Below, one piece after another: positions 1 to 5,262 of a DNA stretch of 7,595 bases. A program made the position numbers and the translations under genes. Within the stretch, counting starts at the first letter, position 1. Every line of letters begins with the position of its first letter. The stretch is from positions 1 to 7,595 of the forward strand of contig CAYSJU010000046.1 of the NCBI GenBank assembly GCA_964431495.1, given 5' to 3'. A model generated the notes under the pieces. The model was given only the letters and a program-made list of their open reading frames with translations. It had not been told where the DNA came from and ran no database searches. The DNA is from CAYSJU01 sp964431495. GTDB taxonomy: Bacteria; Omnitrophota; Gorgyraeia; Tantalellales; Tantalellaceae.

Positions 1-13
1 GAAAAAGTATAGC

Positions 14-116
14 TTAAAATTCAAAATTATCCGAAGGTGAAAACAAATTCATATATTTGTCTTTAATGTTATTTTGCTTCAAGCAGGGCTATCAGTTTTA
101 AATTTTGATTTTTTAA
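14..116. repeat. AT-rich degenerate inverted repeat upstream of hypC
   Basis: The arm at 14-28 (TTAAAATTCAAAATT) matches the reverse complement of 101-116 (TTAAAAAATCAAAATT) with one gap and one mismatch, enclosing about 70 bases. Inside the left half, 7-base steps are visible: AAAATTC at 16, AAAATTA at 23, TCCGAAG at 30 and CAAATTC at 44. This recalls the clearer 7-bp array at the hypC/hypD junction. A short hairpin, ACAAAT/ATTTGT (43-48 with 55-60), lies in the middle. AT-rich DNA gives such matches easily, so this is only a candidate eroded intergenic repeat. No gene is visible in 1-152. Confidence 0.35.
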
Positions 117-133
117 CTATTTACGATTATATA
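105..133 (+). promoter_or_regulatory. Possible promoter for hypC
   Basis: TTGATT (105-110) and TATATA (128-133) are separated by 17 bases, a sigma-70-like arrangement. Transcription would begin near 140, right at the Shine-Dalgarno sequence AGGAGT (141-146), giving a very short leader. The DNA is AT-rich enough for chance matches, and hypC could equally be transcribed from genes upstream of the window. Low confidence. Confidence 0.25.
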
Positions 134-152
134 TGTTTACAGGAGTTGAACT

Positions 153-401
153 ATGTGTTTAGCTTATCCTGCAAAGGTTAGAGAAATAGAAGAAGCGTCA
201 GCCCTCGTTGATTTCGGCGGGGTGTATAAAAAAGTCTCTCTCGGCGTCCTGAGCGGGGTGAAAAAGGGGGATTACGTCCTTGTCCACGCCGGCTTTGCTA
301 TCGGGAAGGTGAAGAGATCCGAAGCCGAAGACACACTGAAGGTGTTGGAGGAACTAAAAGAAGCTGTTAAATCCGAAATCCGAATATCGAAATCCGAATG
401 A
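153..401 (+). CDS. hypC: [NiFe] hydrogenase maturation chaperone HypC
   Basis: HypC is a small cytoplasmic chaperone that, together with HypD, carries the iron with its CN and CO ligands and delivers it to the hydrogenase large subunit precursor. The protein has 82 residues and begins MCLAYPAKV, the family's N-terminal signature. Cys2, exposed when the initiator Met is removed, is the known iron/HypD-binding residue. The following small beta-barrel (V8 to about K54; GDYVLVHAGFAIGK at 39-52) and the acidic helix after it fit the family in length and order. AGGAGT (141-146) is a good ribosome binding site 6 bases before the ATG. The stop codon overlaps the hypD start (ATGA, 398-401), so translation is probably coupled. 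The last ten residues (KSEIRISKSE) are encoded by a 7-bp repeat array and are unlikely to be functional sequence. The identity is secure. Confidence 0.96.
   Translation: MCLAYPAKVREIEEASALVDFGGVYKKVSLGVLSGVKKGDYVLVHAGFAIGKVKRSEAEDTLKVLEELKEAVKSEIRISKSE
369..398 (+). repeat. 7-bp tandem repeat (AAATCCG) at the hypC/hypD junction
   Basis: Four units follow in strict 7-base register: AAATCCG at 369, AAATCCG at 376, AATATCG at 383 and AAATCCG at 390. The next two bases continue AA and form the hypD start context. The array encodes the HypC C-terminus and supplies the first base of the hypD start codon. It resembles dispersed intergenic repeats of the form 'gaaatccgaaatccgaa' that I recall from some uncultured bacterial genomes, but that resemblance is from memory. 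Confidence 0.8.
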
Positions 402-1405
402 CAAAAATACGACTAATGGAAGTATGCGGGACTCATACAATGGCGATAGCAAGGTCCGGCATAAAAAGGCTCTTGCCAGAAAGGATAGAGCTCATCTCCG
501 GTCCGGGCTGTCCCGTGTGCGTGACTTCTCAGAGGGATATCGACAGGGCGGTAAAGATAGCCGGCATAAAAGACGTGGTCATGACAACGTTCGGGGACAT
601 GATGCGGGTGCCTGGAAGCGACGCAAGCCTTGAGGACGTCAAAAGAGGCGGCGCTGATATCCGGGTGGTATATTCCTGTCTTGACGCTCTGGATATCGCG
701 GGGGACAATCCTTCAAAGAATATAGTCTTCATGGGCGTGGGGTTTGAGACGACTTCACCCACGGTCGGGGCTACCCTGATCGAAGCGAAAAAGCGAAAAG
801 TAAAGAATTTTTTCATATTATCGAATTTTAAACTTATTTTTCCCGCGCTTGAGAACATTGCCCGGTCTGACAAGGTCAGGATAGACGGTTTTATCTGCCC
901 GGGGCATGTCAGTGTTATTACCGGAAGCATTCCCTATGAAAGGATCGCGAAGCGTTACAAAAAGCCCTGTGTGATAACTGGTTTTGATGATGATGACATA
1001 ATAAAAGGGATCGATCGACTGGTCGGACAGATAAAAGTAAAGACCAGCAGAGTGGAGATCGAATACAAAAGGGCTGTAAGGAAACAAGGGAACGAAAAGG
1101 CGAGAAGGGTCCTTCAGTCCGTTTTTAAACCGGCTGACACGGATTGGCGAGGGCTGGGAAAGATCAGGAGAAGCGGCCTTAAACTCAAGAATGAATACAG
1201 GGAATTCGATGGGGAAAAAAAATTCAAGGTCAATGTGCCTGAGAAGGCCCTGCCAAGGGGCTGTGCCTGCGGCGAGGTGCTTCAGGGCATAAAGTCTCCC
1301 CCGGATTGCGCGCTGTTCAGAAAAAAATGCACGCCACAGAACCCGGTAGGCCCCTGCATGGTGTCATCCGAAGGGACGTGCGCGGCGTATTATCGATACG
1401 GATAA
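398..1405 (+). CDS. hypD: [NiFe] hydrogenase maturation Fe-S protein HypD
   Basis: HypD is the cytoplasmic scaffold on which, with HypC, the Fe(CN)2CO unit is assembled from the cyanide made by HypE/HypF. The 335-residue protein shows the family blocks in order: MEVCGTHT (7-14, Cys10), GPGCPVCV (35-42, Cys38 and Cys41, the redox/iron-binding pair), TFGDMMRVPG (about 64-73), GFETTSPT (about 116-123), PGHVSVITG (about 168-176), WRGLG (about 249-253), and the C-terminal region with Cys289, Cys291, Cys304, Cys311, Cys320 and Cys328. Positions 291, 304, 311 and 328 match the conserved ligands of the family's [4Fe-4S] cluster. The start is forced: the frame has a stop at 368-370 and no ATG, GTG or TTG before 398. 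The N-terminus is therefore short: Cys10 corresponds to about Cys41 in E. coli HypD, so some 30 residues of the usual leading helix are missing. No separate ribosome binding site is evident; the 4-bp overlap with hypC suggests coupling. Confidence 0.96.
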   Translation: MTKIRLMEVCGTHTMAIARSGIKRLLPERIELISGPGCPVCVTSQRDIDRAVKIAGIKDVVMTTFGDMMRVPGSDASLEDVKRGGADIRVVYSCLDALDIAGDNPSKNIVFMGVGFETTSPTVGATLIEAKKRKVKNFFILSNFKLIFPALENIARSDKVRIDGFICPGHVSVITGSIPYERIAKRYKKPCVITGFDDDDIIKGIDRLVGQIKVKTSRVEIEYKRAVRKQGNEKARRVLQSVFKPADTDWRGLGKIRRSGLKLKNEYREFDGEKKFKVNVPEKALPRGCACGEVLQGIKSPPDCALFRKKCTPQNPVGPCMVSSEGTCAAYYRYG

Positions 1406-1411
1406 TTTTGC

Positions 1412-1460
1412 TGTCATCCCCGCCCCTGCTTTCGCAGGGGTAAACTACAGCGGGAATCTA
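1412..1460. repeat. REP-like palindromic element between hypD and hypE
   Basis: A 7-bp perfect hairpin, CCCCTGC/GCAGGGG (1423-1429 with 1434-1440, loop TTTC), sits inside outer sequences TGTCATCCCCG (1412-1422) and AGCGGGAATCTA (1449-1460), of which CCCG and CGGG can also pair. TGTCATCCCCG and CGGGAATCTA look like the two ends of the widespread GTCAT-CCCGC-GAAAG-CGGG-AATC type of bacterial intergenic repeat, here with an enlarged and asymmetric centre. No T-run follows, so it is not an intrinsic terminator. It may instead stabilise the hyp transcript or attenuate it. Confidence 0.65.
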
Positions 1461-1476
1461 TAATAAGGAGTAACCG

Positions 1477-2466
1477 ATGGAAAAACAAATAACCCTGGCG
1501 CATGGTAACGGCGGCAGGCTGATGCACGAGCTTATAGATATGCTGCGTTTGAATTTCTCGAACAGTATACTCGATGAACTTGCGGACGCCGCTGAGCTCC
1601 GGGTAAGCAATAAGAGGATCGCTTTCAGTACTGACTCATATGTCGTAAAACCCCTGTTCTTCCCAGGCGGAGATATAGGGAAGCTCGCGGTATACGGGAC
1701 AGTTAATGACGTGTCAATGAAAGGCGCCAGGCCGCTTTTCATATCACTAGCGTTTATTATTGAAGAAGGCCTTGAATTCCTCACTTTAGAGAAAATAGCG
1801 ATTTCCATACGGCAGGCATCCAGCAAAGCCGGAGTGAAGGTCGTAACAGGAGACATAAAAGTCGTTGAAAGAGGGGCCGCGGACGGGATATTCATAAATA
1901 CAGCCGGTATAGGCGTCATCAATAGTTCGCGACAGCGTATAAGCTCCAGGGCGAAGAACAACGATATGATACTAATAAACGGCGGCATCGCCGAGCACGG
2001 GATGGCCATACTTAACGCGAGGGAAGGCCTTGGCTTTGAATCCGGCATCAAGAGCGACTGTCGCAACCTGAACGCTGAAACGGAGAGATGTATTAAGGTG
2101 TCCAAGAACATAAGTGTTATGCGCGACCCCACCAGGGGCGGTCTGGCAACGGCTTTAAATGAGATAGCGGCTGCTTCGCGCCTTGGCATAGAGGTAAATG
2201 AAAAAGACGTGCCGATCAAGCCGAGTGTCAGAAAACTGTGCGATGTTTTGGGGTTCGACCCGCTCTACGTGGCCAATGAGGGGAAATTCATCTGTTTTGT
2301 CCGGGAAAAAGACGCTGAAAAAGTCAAACGTGCAATAGGGCCAAAGGCGCGGATCATCGGCAGAGTCACTTCCAGCCATAAAGGCGAAGTCCATCTTAGA
2401 ACCAGGATCGGCTCAAGCCGCATCCTTCCCATGCTCGAAGCCGATCAACTGCCCCGCATCTGTTAA
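1477..2466 (+). CDS. hypE: Carbamoyl dehydratase HypE (hydrogenase cyanide synthesis)
   Basis: HypE receives a carbamoyl group from HypF on its C-terminal cysteine and dehydrates it with ATP to a thiocyanate, the source of the CN ligands of [NiFe] hydrogenases. The 329-residue protein has the PurM/AIR-synthase fold signature: HGNGGRLMHELI (9-20), TDSYVVKPLFFPGGDIGKL (52-70), the nearby VNDVSMKGA (76-84), TGDIKVV (124-130), NGGIAEHGMAIL (168-179) and DPTRGGLA (217-224). It ends exactly in PRIC with the essential terminal Cys329, so it is full length and intact. AAGGAG (1464-1469) precedes the ATG by 7 bases. A 71-base gap with a REP-like hairpin separates it from hypD, but it is most likely in the same operon. 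hypA, hypB and hypF are not in this window. Confidence 0.97.
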   Translation: MEKQITLAHGNGGRLMHELIDMLRLNFSNSILDELADAAELRVSNKRIAFSTDSYVVKPLFFPGGDIGKLAVYGTVNDVSMKGARPLFISLAFIIEEGLEFLTLEKIAISIRQASSKAGVKVVTGDIKVVERGAADGIFINTAGIGVINSSRQRISSRAKNNDMILINGGIAEHGMAILNAREGLGFESGIKSDCRNLNAETERCIKVSKNISVMRDPTRGGLATALNEIAAASRLGIEVNEKDVPIKPSVRKLCDVLGFDPLYVANEGKFICFVREKDAEKVKRAIGPKARIIGRVTSSHKGEVHLRTRIGSSRILPMLEADQLPRIC

Positions 2467-2485
2467 TAACCTTCTAATAAATAAA

Positions 2486-2644
2486 AAAGCTATTTAGACC
2501 ATTCCTACCAGGGGACGCAGGATTTGCTCCAGCGGCAAATCCTGCTCGATGATGGCCTCGCAACCCCGCCCTTTCTTCGAAAGGGCGGGGACCAAGCTTG
2601 CTTCGGCCATCAACGCCCCTGTACGGAATGGTCTAAACAGCTTT
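2486..2644. mobile_element. MITE-like element with 29-bp terminal inverted repeats and nested hairpins
   Basis: The ends 2486-2514 and 2616-2644 are inverted copies matching at 25 of 29 positions (shared core TTTAGACCATTCC on one end, GGAATGGTCTAAA on the other). Inside lie an 11-bp perfect hairpin, GCAGGATTTGC/GCAAATCCTGC (2517-2527 with 2535-2545), and a longer hairpin with an 8-bp outer stem TGATGGCC/GGCCATCA (2550-2557 with 2605-2612) and a 12-bp GC-rich inner stem CCCCGCCCTTTC/GAAAGGGCGGGG (2564-2575 with 2579-2590). No coding region is credible inside it. No clear target-site duplication was found, so mobility is inferred from form only. It fills most of the gap between hypE and the nikR promoter and could also act as a transcript boundary or insulator. 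Confidence 0.7.
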
Positions 2645-2661
2645 CGTGTATTATTTTTTAG

Positions 2662-2690
2662 TTGACCAATTAGCGGGGGAGTGTTACTAT
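2662..2690 (+). promoter_or_regulatory. Sigma-70-type promoter of the nikR-porin-nikMNQO operon
   Basis: TTGACC (2662-2667) and TACTAT (2685-2690) are separated by exactly 17 bases. The -10 box overlaps the left half of the NikR palindrome, the usual arrangement for repression by blocking polymerase. Transcription should start near 2697, inside the operator, giving a leader of about 20 bases with the ribosome binding site GGAGGGG (2711-2717). Confidence 0.75.
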
Positions 2691-2707
2691 TTATTGATTC
2701 GTAACAC
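2681..2707. promoter_or_regulatory. NikR operator, perfect palindrome GTGTTAC-N13-GTAACAC
   Basis: GTGTTAC (2681-2687) and GTAACAC (2701-2707) are perfect inverted 7-mers with a 13-base spacer. This is the form described by comparative genomics for NikR sites in several non-enteric bacteria, as opposed to the GTATGA-N16-TCATAC form of E. coli. It lies 12 bases before nikR and overlaps the -10 box, so nickel-loaded NikR should repress its own gene and the co-transcribed uptake genes. Confidence 0.88.
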
Positions 2708-2718
2708 AAAGGAGGGGT

Positions 2719-3135
2719 ATGTCAGACCTTATACGTTTTGGAGTGTCTATTGATAAAGGTCTTATTAGAAAGTTCGACAGCCTTATAAAAGGGGAGAAGT
2801 ATTCCAACCGTTCGGAAGCCATCCGGGATATGATCAGGGAAAAGCTTGTTAAAAAAGAGTGGCTGGGAAAAGATGAGGTAGCCGGGACCATAACCCTTGT
2901 TTACGACCATCATAAGAGGGACCTTTTGAATTCCATAGTGGATATCCAGCATGATTTTCATCACCTGATAATCGCCAACCAGCATGTCCATCTTGACCAT
3001 CACAACTGCTTGGAGATAATTATCGTAAAAGGTAAACCCGGTAAAATAGAAGAACTTGCCCATAGATTAAAATCTACTAAAGGAGTGAAGCACGGCCAGC
3101 TGACGCCAACCACGACCGGCAAGGAACTGGCTTAA
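2719..3135 (+). CDS. nikR: Nickel-responsive transcriptional regulator NikR
   Basis: NikR is a tetrameric ribbon-helix-helix repressor that binds operator DNA when loaded with Ni(II). The 138-residue protein has the N-terminal ribbon-helix-helix domain (beta strand IRFGVSID 5-12, helices with SNRSEAIRDMIR 29-40) and a C-terminal ACT-like metal domain. Nickel ligands of E. coli NikR (His76, His87, His89, Cys95) correspond to His78, His89, His91 and Cys97 here (HVHLDHHNC, 89-97), all present. Extra histidines at 64, 65, 81, 82, 94 and 95 make the metal domain unusually rich in His. The length is normal. GGAGGGG lies just before the ATG. As first gene of the operon and preceded by its own operator, it is probably autoregulated and controls the porin and transporter behind it. 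Confidence 0.96.
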   Translation: MSDLIRFGVSIDKGLIRKFDSLIKGEKYSNRSEAIRDMIREKLVKKEWLGKDEVAGTITLVYDHHKRDLLNSIVDIQHDFHHLIIANQHVHLDHHNCLEIIIVKGKPGKIEELAHRLKSTKGVKHGQLTPTTTGKELA

Positions 3136-3152
3136 ATTTTTTTAGCAGTACA

Positions 3153-3179
3153 GTAACACGAATTCAATAAAAATAACAC
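3153..3179. promoter_or_regulatory. Possible degenerate second NikR site upstream of the porin gene
   Basis: GTAACAC (3153-3159) is identical to a NikR half-site. With a spacer of exactly 13 bases it is followed by ATAACAC (3173-3179), a 6 of 7 match to the expected right half, while GTAACAC itself matches the expected left half GTGTTAC at only 4 of 7. So the site is either a weak palindrome or two half-sites in direct orientation. It lies in the 74-base nikR-porin gap, where no convincing separate promoter is seen (GATAAT at 3183-3188 has no good -35). Confidence 0.35.
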
Positions 3180-3200
3180 TTCGATAATAGTAGCGAGGAA

Positions 3201-3209
3201 AAGGAGAGG
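3201..3209 (+). promoter_or_regulatory. Ribosome binding site favouring the second ATG of the porin gene
   Basis: AAGGAGAGG ends directly at the first ATG (3210). Measured from the AGGAG core, the spacing is 3 bases to the first ATG and 6 to the second (3213), so translation probably starts at 3213 and the protein is one residue shorter than annotated. Confidence 0.5.
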
Positions 3210-4562
3210 ATGATGAGGAAGCTTGTTTTTTCGGTTACGATCGTAGCTATGACGGGTATAGTACTTGTATCGAATAATGCGATAGCGGAAGTCATGCCGT
3301 CAAACGCGGAGATCATGAGAGAGGTCACGACTCTCAAGGAGATAATAGAAAGACAGAACATGAGGATCATGGAACTCGAGAAAAGAGTAGTCCGGGAAGA
3401 AGAGGTGAACATAAGACAGAGTGAGACAATGGACACGCGGACAGCTACCCTGGAGCGTTTACGCGGCGTGCGGGAGGCTTTTGAAGGCCTGGAGATCGGT
3501 GTTTCCGGGACTTTCGTTGGCCAGGGGACACCTGACGCTAACAGCGTCGGTGATGAGCAGCATAAAAGCAGGTTTGACGGATCATATTCCGCTGATCTTA
3601 CCATCGAGAAACAGTTCGGCGATTATGGAACTGCGTTCGCTTATCTGGAGGCTGGCCAGGGGGGGGGCCTGACGGACAAACTGAGTGTTTTCAGCAATGT
3701 CAACTATGACGCTACGGCAGGAAACAATACCGCTGAATGGCTCGAGTTCTGGTACCAGCAGTACCTGTTCGACAGACAGGTAATGCTTACCGCCGGAAAA
3801 TTAGACCCCACATGCTTTATCGACACAAACGAGTACGCGAATGATGAATGTACACAGTTCCTGTCAGACATTTTCAGGAACGCTCCGACAGTAGAATTTC
3901 CCGAAAACGCATTCGGCGGGAGGATCTATCTTACTTCTGAATTTCTTCTGAACTGTATTGAGGTTGAAGCCGTATATATGGATTCAGGAGCCACAGGGTG
4001 GGATGATATCATGAACAAGGGTTTTGTCGGGACCCAGGTCAATTTCATGCCTGCCAGGGCGTTCGGTTATGATGAAGAACGGTGGGGTGGTAATTACCGG
4101 GCGTATTTCTGGGCAAATGGCGCTGACCACTTAAAAATAGAGGATCTGGAAGAGAGAACAAAAGAGAAGAACTACGGATTAGGGATCAGCTGCGACCAGA
4201 TGCTGACGGAGATCTTTGGAGCATTCGGCAGGTTCGGATGGGCGAACCCCAAGGTTTATGTTGGTGACAATAATTCGGGTATAGAATATACCTGGTCCAT
4301 GGGCCTCCAGATGACAGGCGAGTACTGGAACAGGGAAGAAGATATTGTCGCTGTAGGTGTCGGCCAGGTAATACCGGGTGAGGATTATAGAGATACTGTT
4401 GATACCCATAAAAATGAAACTCATCTTGAGGCATATTATTCCTATAAGGTGAATGATCATCTTACCATGAGCCCGGACTTTCAGGTCATATGGGACCCGA
4501 ACGGTGATGGGAACGAGAGATATTTGTTCATATACGGTATCAGGGGACAGGTTGATTACTAA
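3210..4562 (+). CDS. OprB-family outer-membrane porin with N-terminal coiled coil, candidate nickel channel
   Basis: The 450-residue protein has a Sec signal peptide (MRKLVFSVTIVAMTGIVLV, cleavage likely after AIA at residue 26), a charged heptad-type segment (about 31-85, EIMREVTTLKEIIERQNMRI) that should form a periplasmic coiled coil, and then a beta-barrel. Barrel blocks resemble the OprB/carbohydrate-selective porin family: AGKLDPTCFIDTNEYANDE (195-213), QFLSDIFRNAP (216-226), the FGGRIYLTS turn (235-243), and the closing part ETHLEAYYSYKVNDHLTMSP (403-422), FQVIWDPNGD (424-433), GIRGQVDY (443-450) ending in an aromatic residue as barrel proteins do. OprB relatives usually pass small sugars, but the position between nikR and the nickel transporter genes suggests nickel or nickel-chelate uptake here; that substrate is inferred. 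Four cysteines (202, 214, 249, 328) are unusual for a porin. A run of nine G (3659-3667) could slip and change the reading frame. Confidence 0.8.
   Translation: MMRKLVFSVTIVAMTGIVLVSNNAIAEVMPSNAEIMREVTTLKEIIERQNMRIMELEKRVVREEEVNIRQSETMDTRTATLERLRGVREAFEGLEIGVSGTFVGQGTPDANSVGDEQHKSRFDGSYSADLTIEKQFGDYGTAFAYLEAGQGGGLTDKLSVFSNVNYDATAGNNTAEWLEFWYQQYLFDRQVMLTAGKLDPTCFIDTNEYANDECTQFLSDIFRNAPTVEFPENAFGGRIYLTSEFLLNCIEVEAVYMDSGATGWDDIMNKGFVGTQVNFMPARAFGYDEERWGGNYRAYFWANGADHLKIEDLEERTKEKNYGLGISCDQMLTEIFGAFGRFGWANPKVYVGDNNSGIEYTWSMGLQMTGEYWNREEDIVAVGVGQVIPGEDYRDTVDTHKNETHLEAYYSYKVNDHLTMSPDFQVIWDPNGDGNERYLFIYGIRGQVDY
3659..3667 (+). repeat. Homopolymer of nine G inside the porin gene
   Basis: Nine consecutive G span the codons for Gln150 to Gly153 of the porin. 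Gain or loss of one G would shift the frame about a third of the way into the protein. Tracts of this kind are the switching element of phase-variable surface genes in several pathogens. It may also be a simple Gly-rich turn, or a position prone to sequencing error. Confidence 0.9.
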
Positions 4563-4596
4563 TTTACAATAATATGCTCAACAAAAAGGAGGGAAA

Positions 4597-5232
4597 ATGC
4601 ACATACCAGATGGTTTTCTGACTGCTAACACATGGATACCCACTTGGCTGATTTCAATTGGCGGAATAGCGTATTGCCTGAGGAGAACATATCAGGTCCT
4701 CAAAGAGCGGATGATCCCTTTAATGGGTGTAATGGCGGCTTTTATTTTTGCCGCGCAAATGCTTAATTTTCCCGTTATAGGAGGCACCTCCGGGCATTTA
4801 ATAGGCGGAGTGCTTGCTGCTGTCTTTTTGGGGCCATATGCCGGAGCTCTTGTAATTACAGTGGTGTTAGTTGTACAATGTTTTATATTCCAGGATGGGG
4901 GAGTGACAGCGTTAGGGGCTAATGTCTTTAATATGGCGTTTATCGGAACTATGGGAGGATATTTTCTTTACAGGCTTTTATGGAAGGCCATAAAAGGAAC
5001 AAAAGGTCTTATTATTGCCGCGGGCATTGCCGCGTGGGCTTCTGTAGTTGTTGCTTCGATCGCGTGCGCTATTGAACTTGCCTTATCAGGAACTTCACCG
5101 ATAAAGATCGCGTTCCTGGCTATGGCAGGCGTTCACGCGTTCATCGGTATCGGAGAGGCTGTTATTACCTGTTTGGTCATAGCATTCGTGGTGAAAGTAA
5201 GGCCGGATTTGATATACGAACCTGTCAAATAA
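4597..5232 (+). CDS. nikM: ECF-type nickel transporter substrate-binding subunit NikM (CbiM family)
   Basis: This is the integral membrane S component of a group I energy-coupling-factor transporter for Ni or Co. The 211-residue protein begins MHIPDGFL. In the structurally known NikM, the metal is held by the amino group of Met1, by His2 and by His67, so the N-terminus must be exposed and unprocessed; here His2 and, at exactly the same position, His67 (GGTSGHLIGG, 62-71) are present. Other family blocks are QMLNFPVIGGTSGH (54-67), QDGGVTALGANVFNMA (99-114) and GVHAFIGIGEA (178-188). About six hydrophobic helices are visible. The MHIPDGF start, without a leading signal peptide, is more like NikM than the MHIMEGF form of cobalt CbiM proteins; NikR upstream supports nickel. 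AAAGGAGGG (4586-4593) is a strong ribosome binding site. The 34-base gap after the porin gene leaves no room for a promoter with a cobalamin riboswitch. Confidence 0.92.
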   Translation: MHIPDGFLTANTWIPTWLISIGGIAYCLRRTYQVLKERMIPLMGVMAAFIFAAQMLNFPVIGGTSGHLIGGVLAAVFLGPYAGALVITVVLVVQCFIFQDGGVTALGANVFNMAFIGTMGGYFLYRLLWKAIKGTKGLIIAAGIAAWASVVVASIACAIELALSGTSPIKIAFLAMAGVHAFIGIGEAVITCLVIAFVVKVRPDLIYEPVK

Positions 5233-5262
5233 TAGACATAACAAGTAAAGAGAGAGGTTGAA

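Noticed and set aside
369..398. CRISPR-like array
   Set aside because: Units are only 7 bases with no spacers; this is a simple tandem repeat.
901..930. Extra NikR half-sites in coding regions (GTGTTAT near 910 and near 2115)
   Set aside because: Each lacks a partner half-site at the 13-base spacing and lies inside hypD or hypE.
1423..1440. Intrinsic terminator after hypD
   Set aside because: The hairpin is good but no T-run follows, and hypE starts shortly after with a proper ribosome binding site.
1458..2219. Long open frame of 253 codons on the - strand
   Set aside because: It lies antisense to hypE, whose motifs and C-terminal PRIC are intact, and its translation is a low-complexity, Ser-rich product without any family motif.
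2564..2590. Intrinsic terminator after hypE
   Set aside because: The 12-bp GC stem is strong but is followed by ACCAAGC rather than T residues; it is better explained as the core of the repeat element.
2494..2709. Open frame of 71 codons on the - strand between hypE and nikR
   Set aside because: It runs through the hairpin element and the nikR promoter/operator; the product has no recognisable features.
4563..4596. Cobalamin riboswitch controlling the M subunit gene
   Set aside because: Only 34 bases separate it from the porin gene and no B12-box-like sequence was noticed; nickel control through NikR explains the context.
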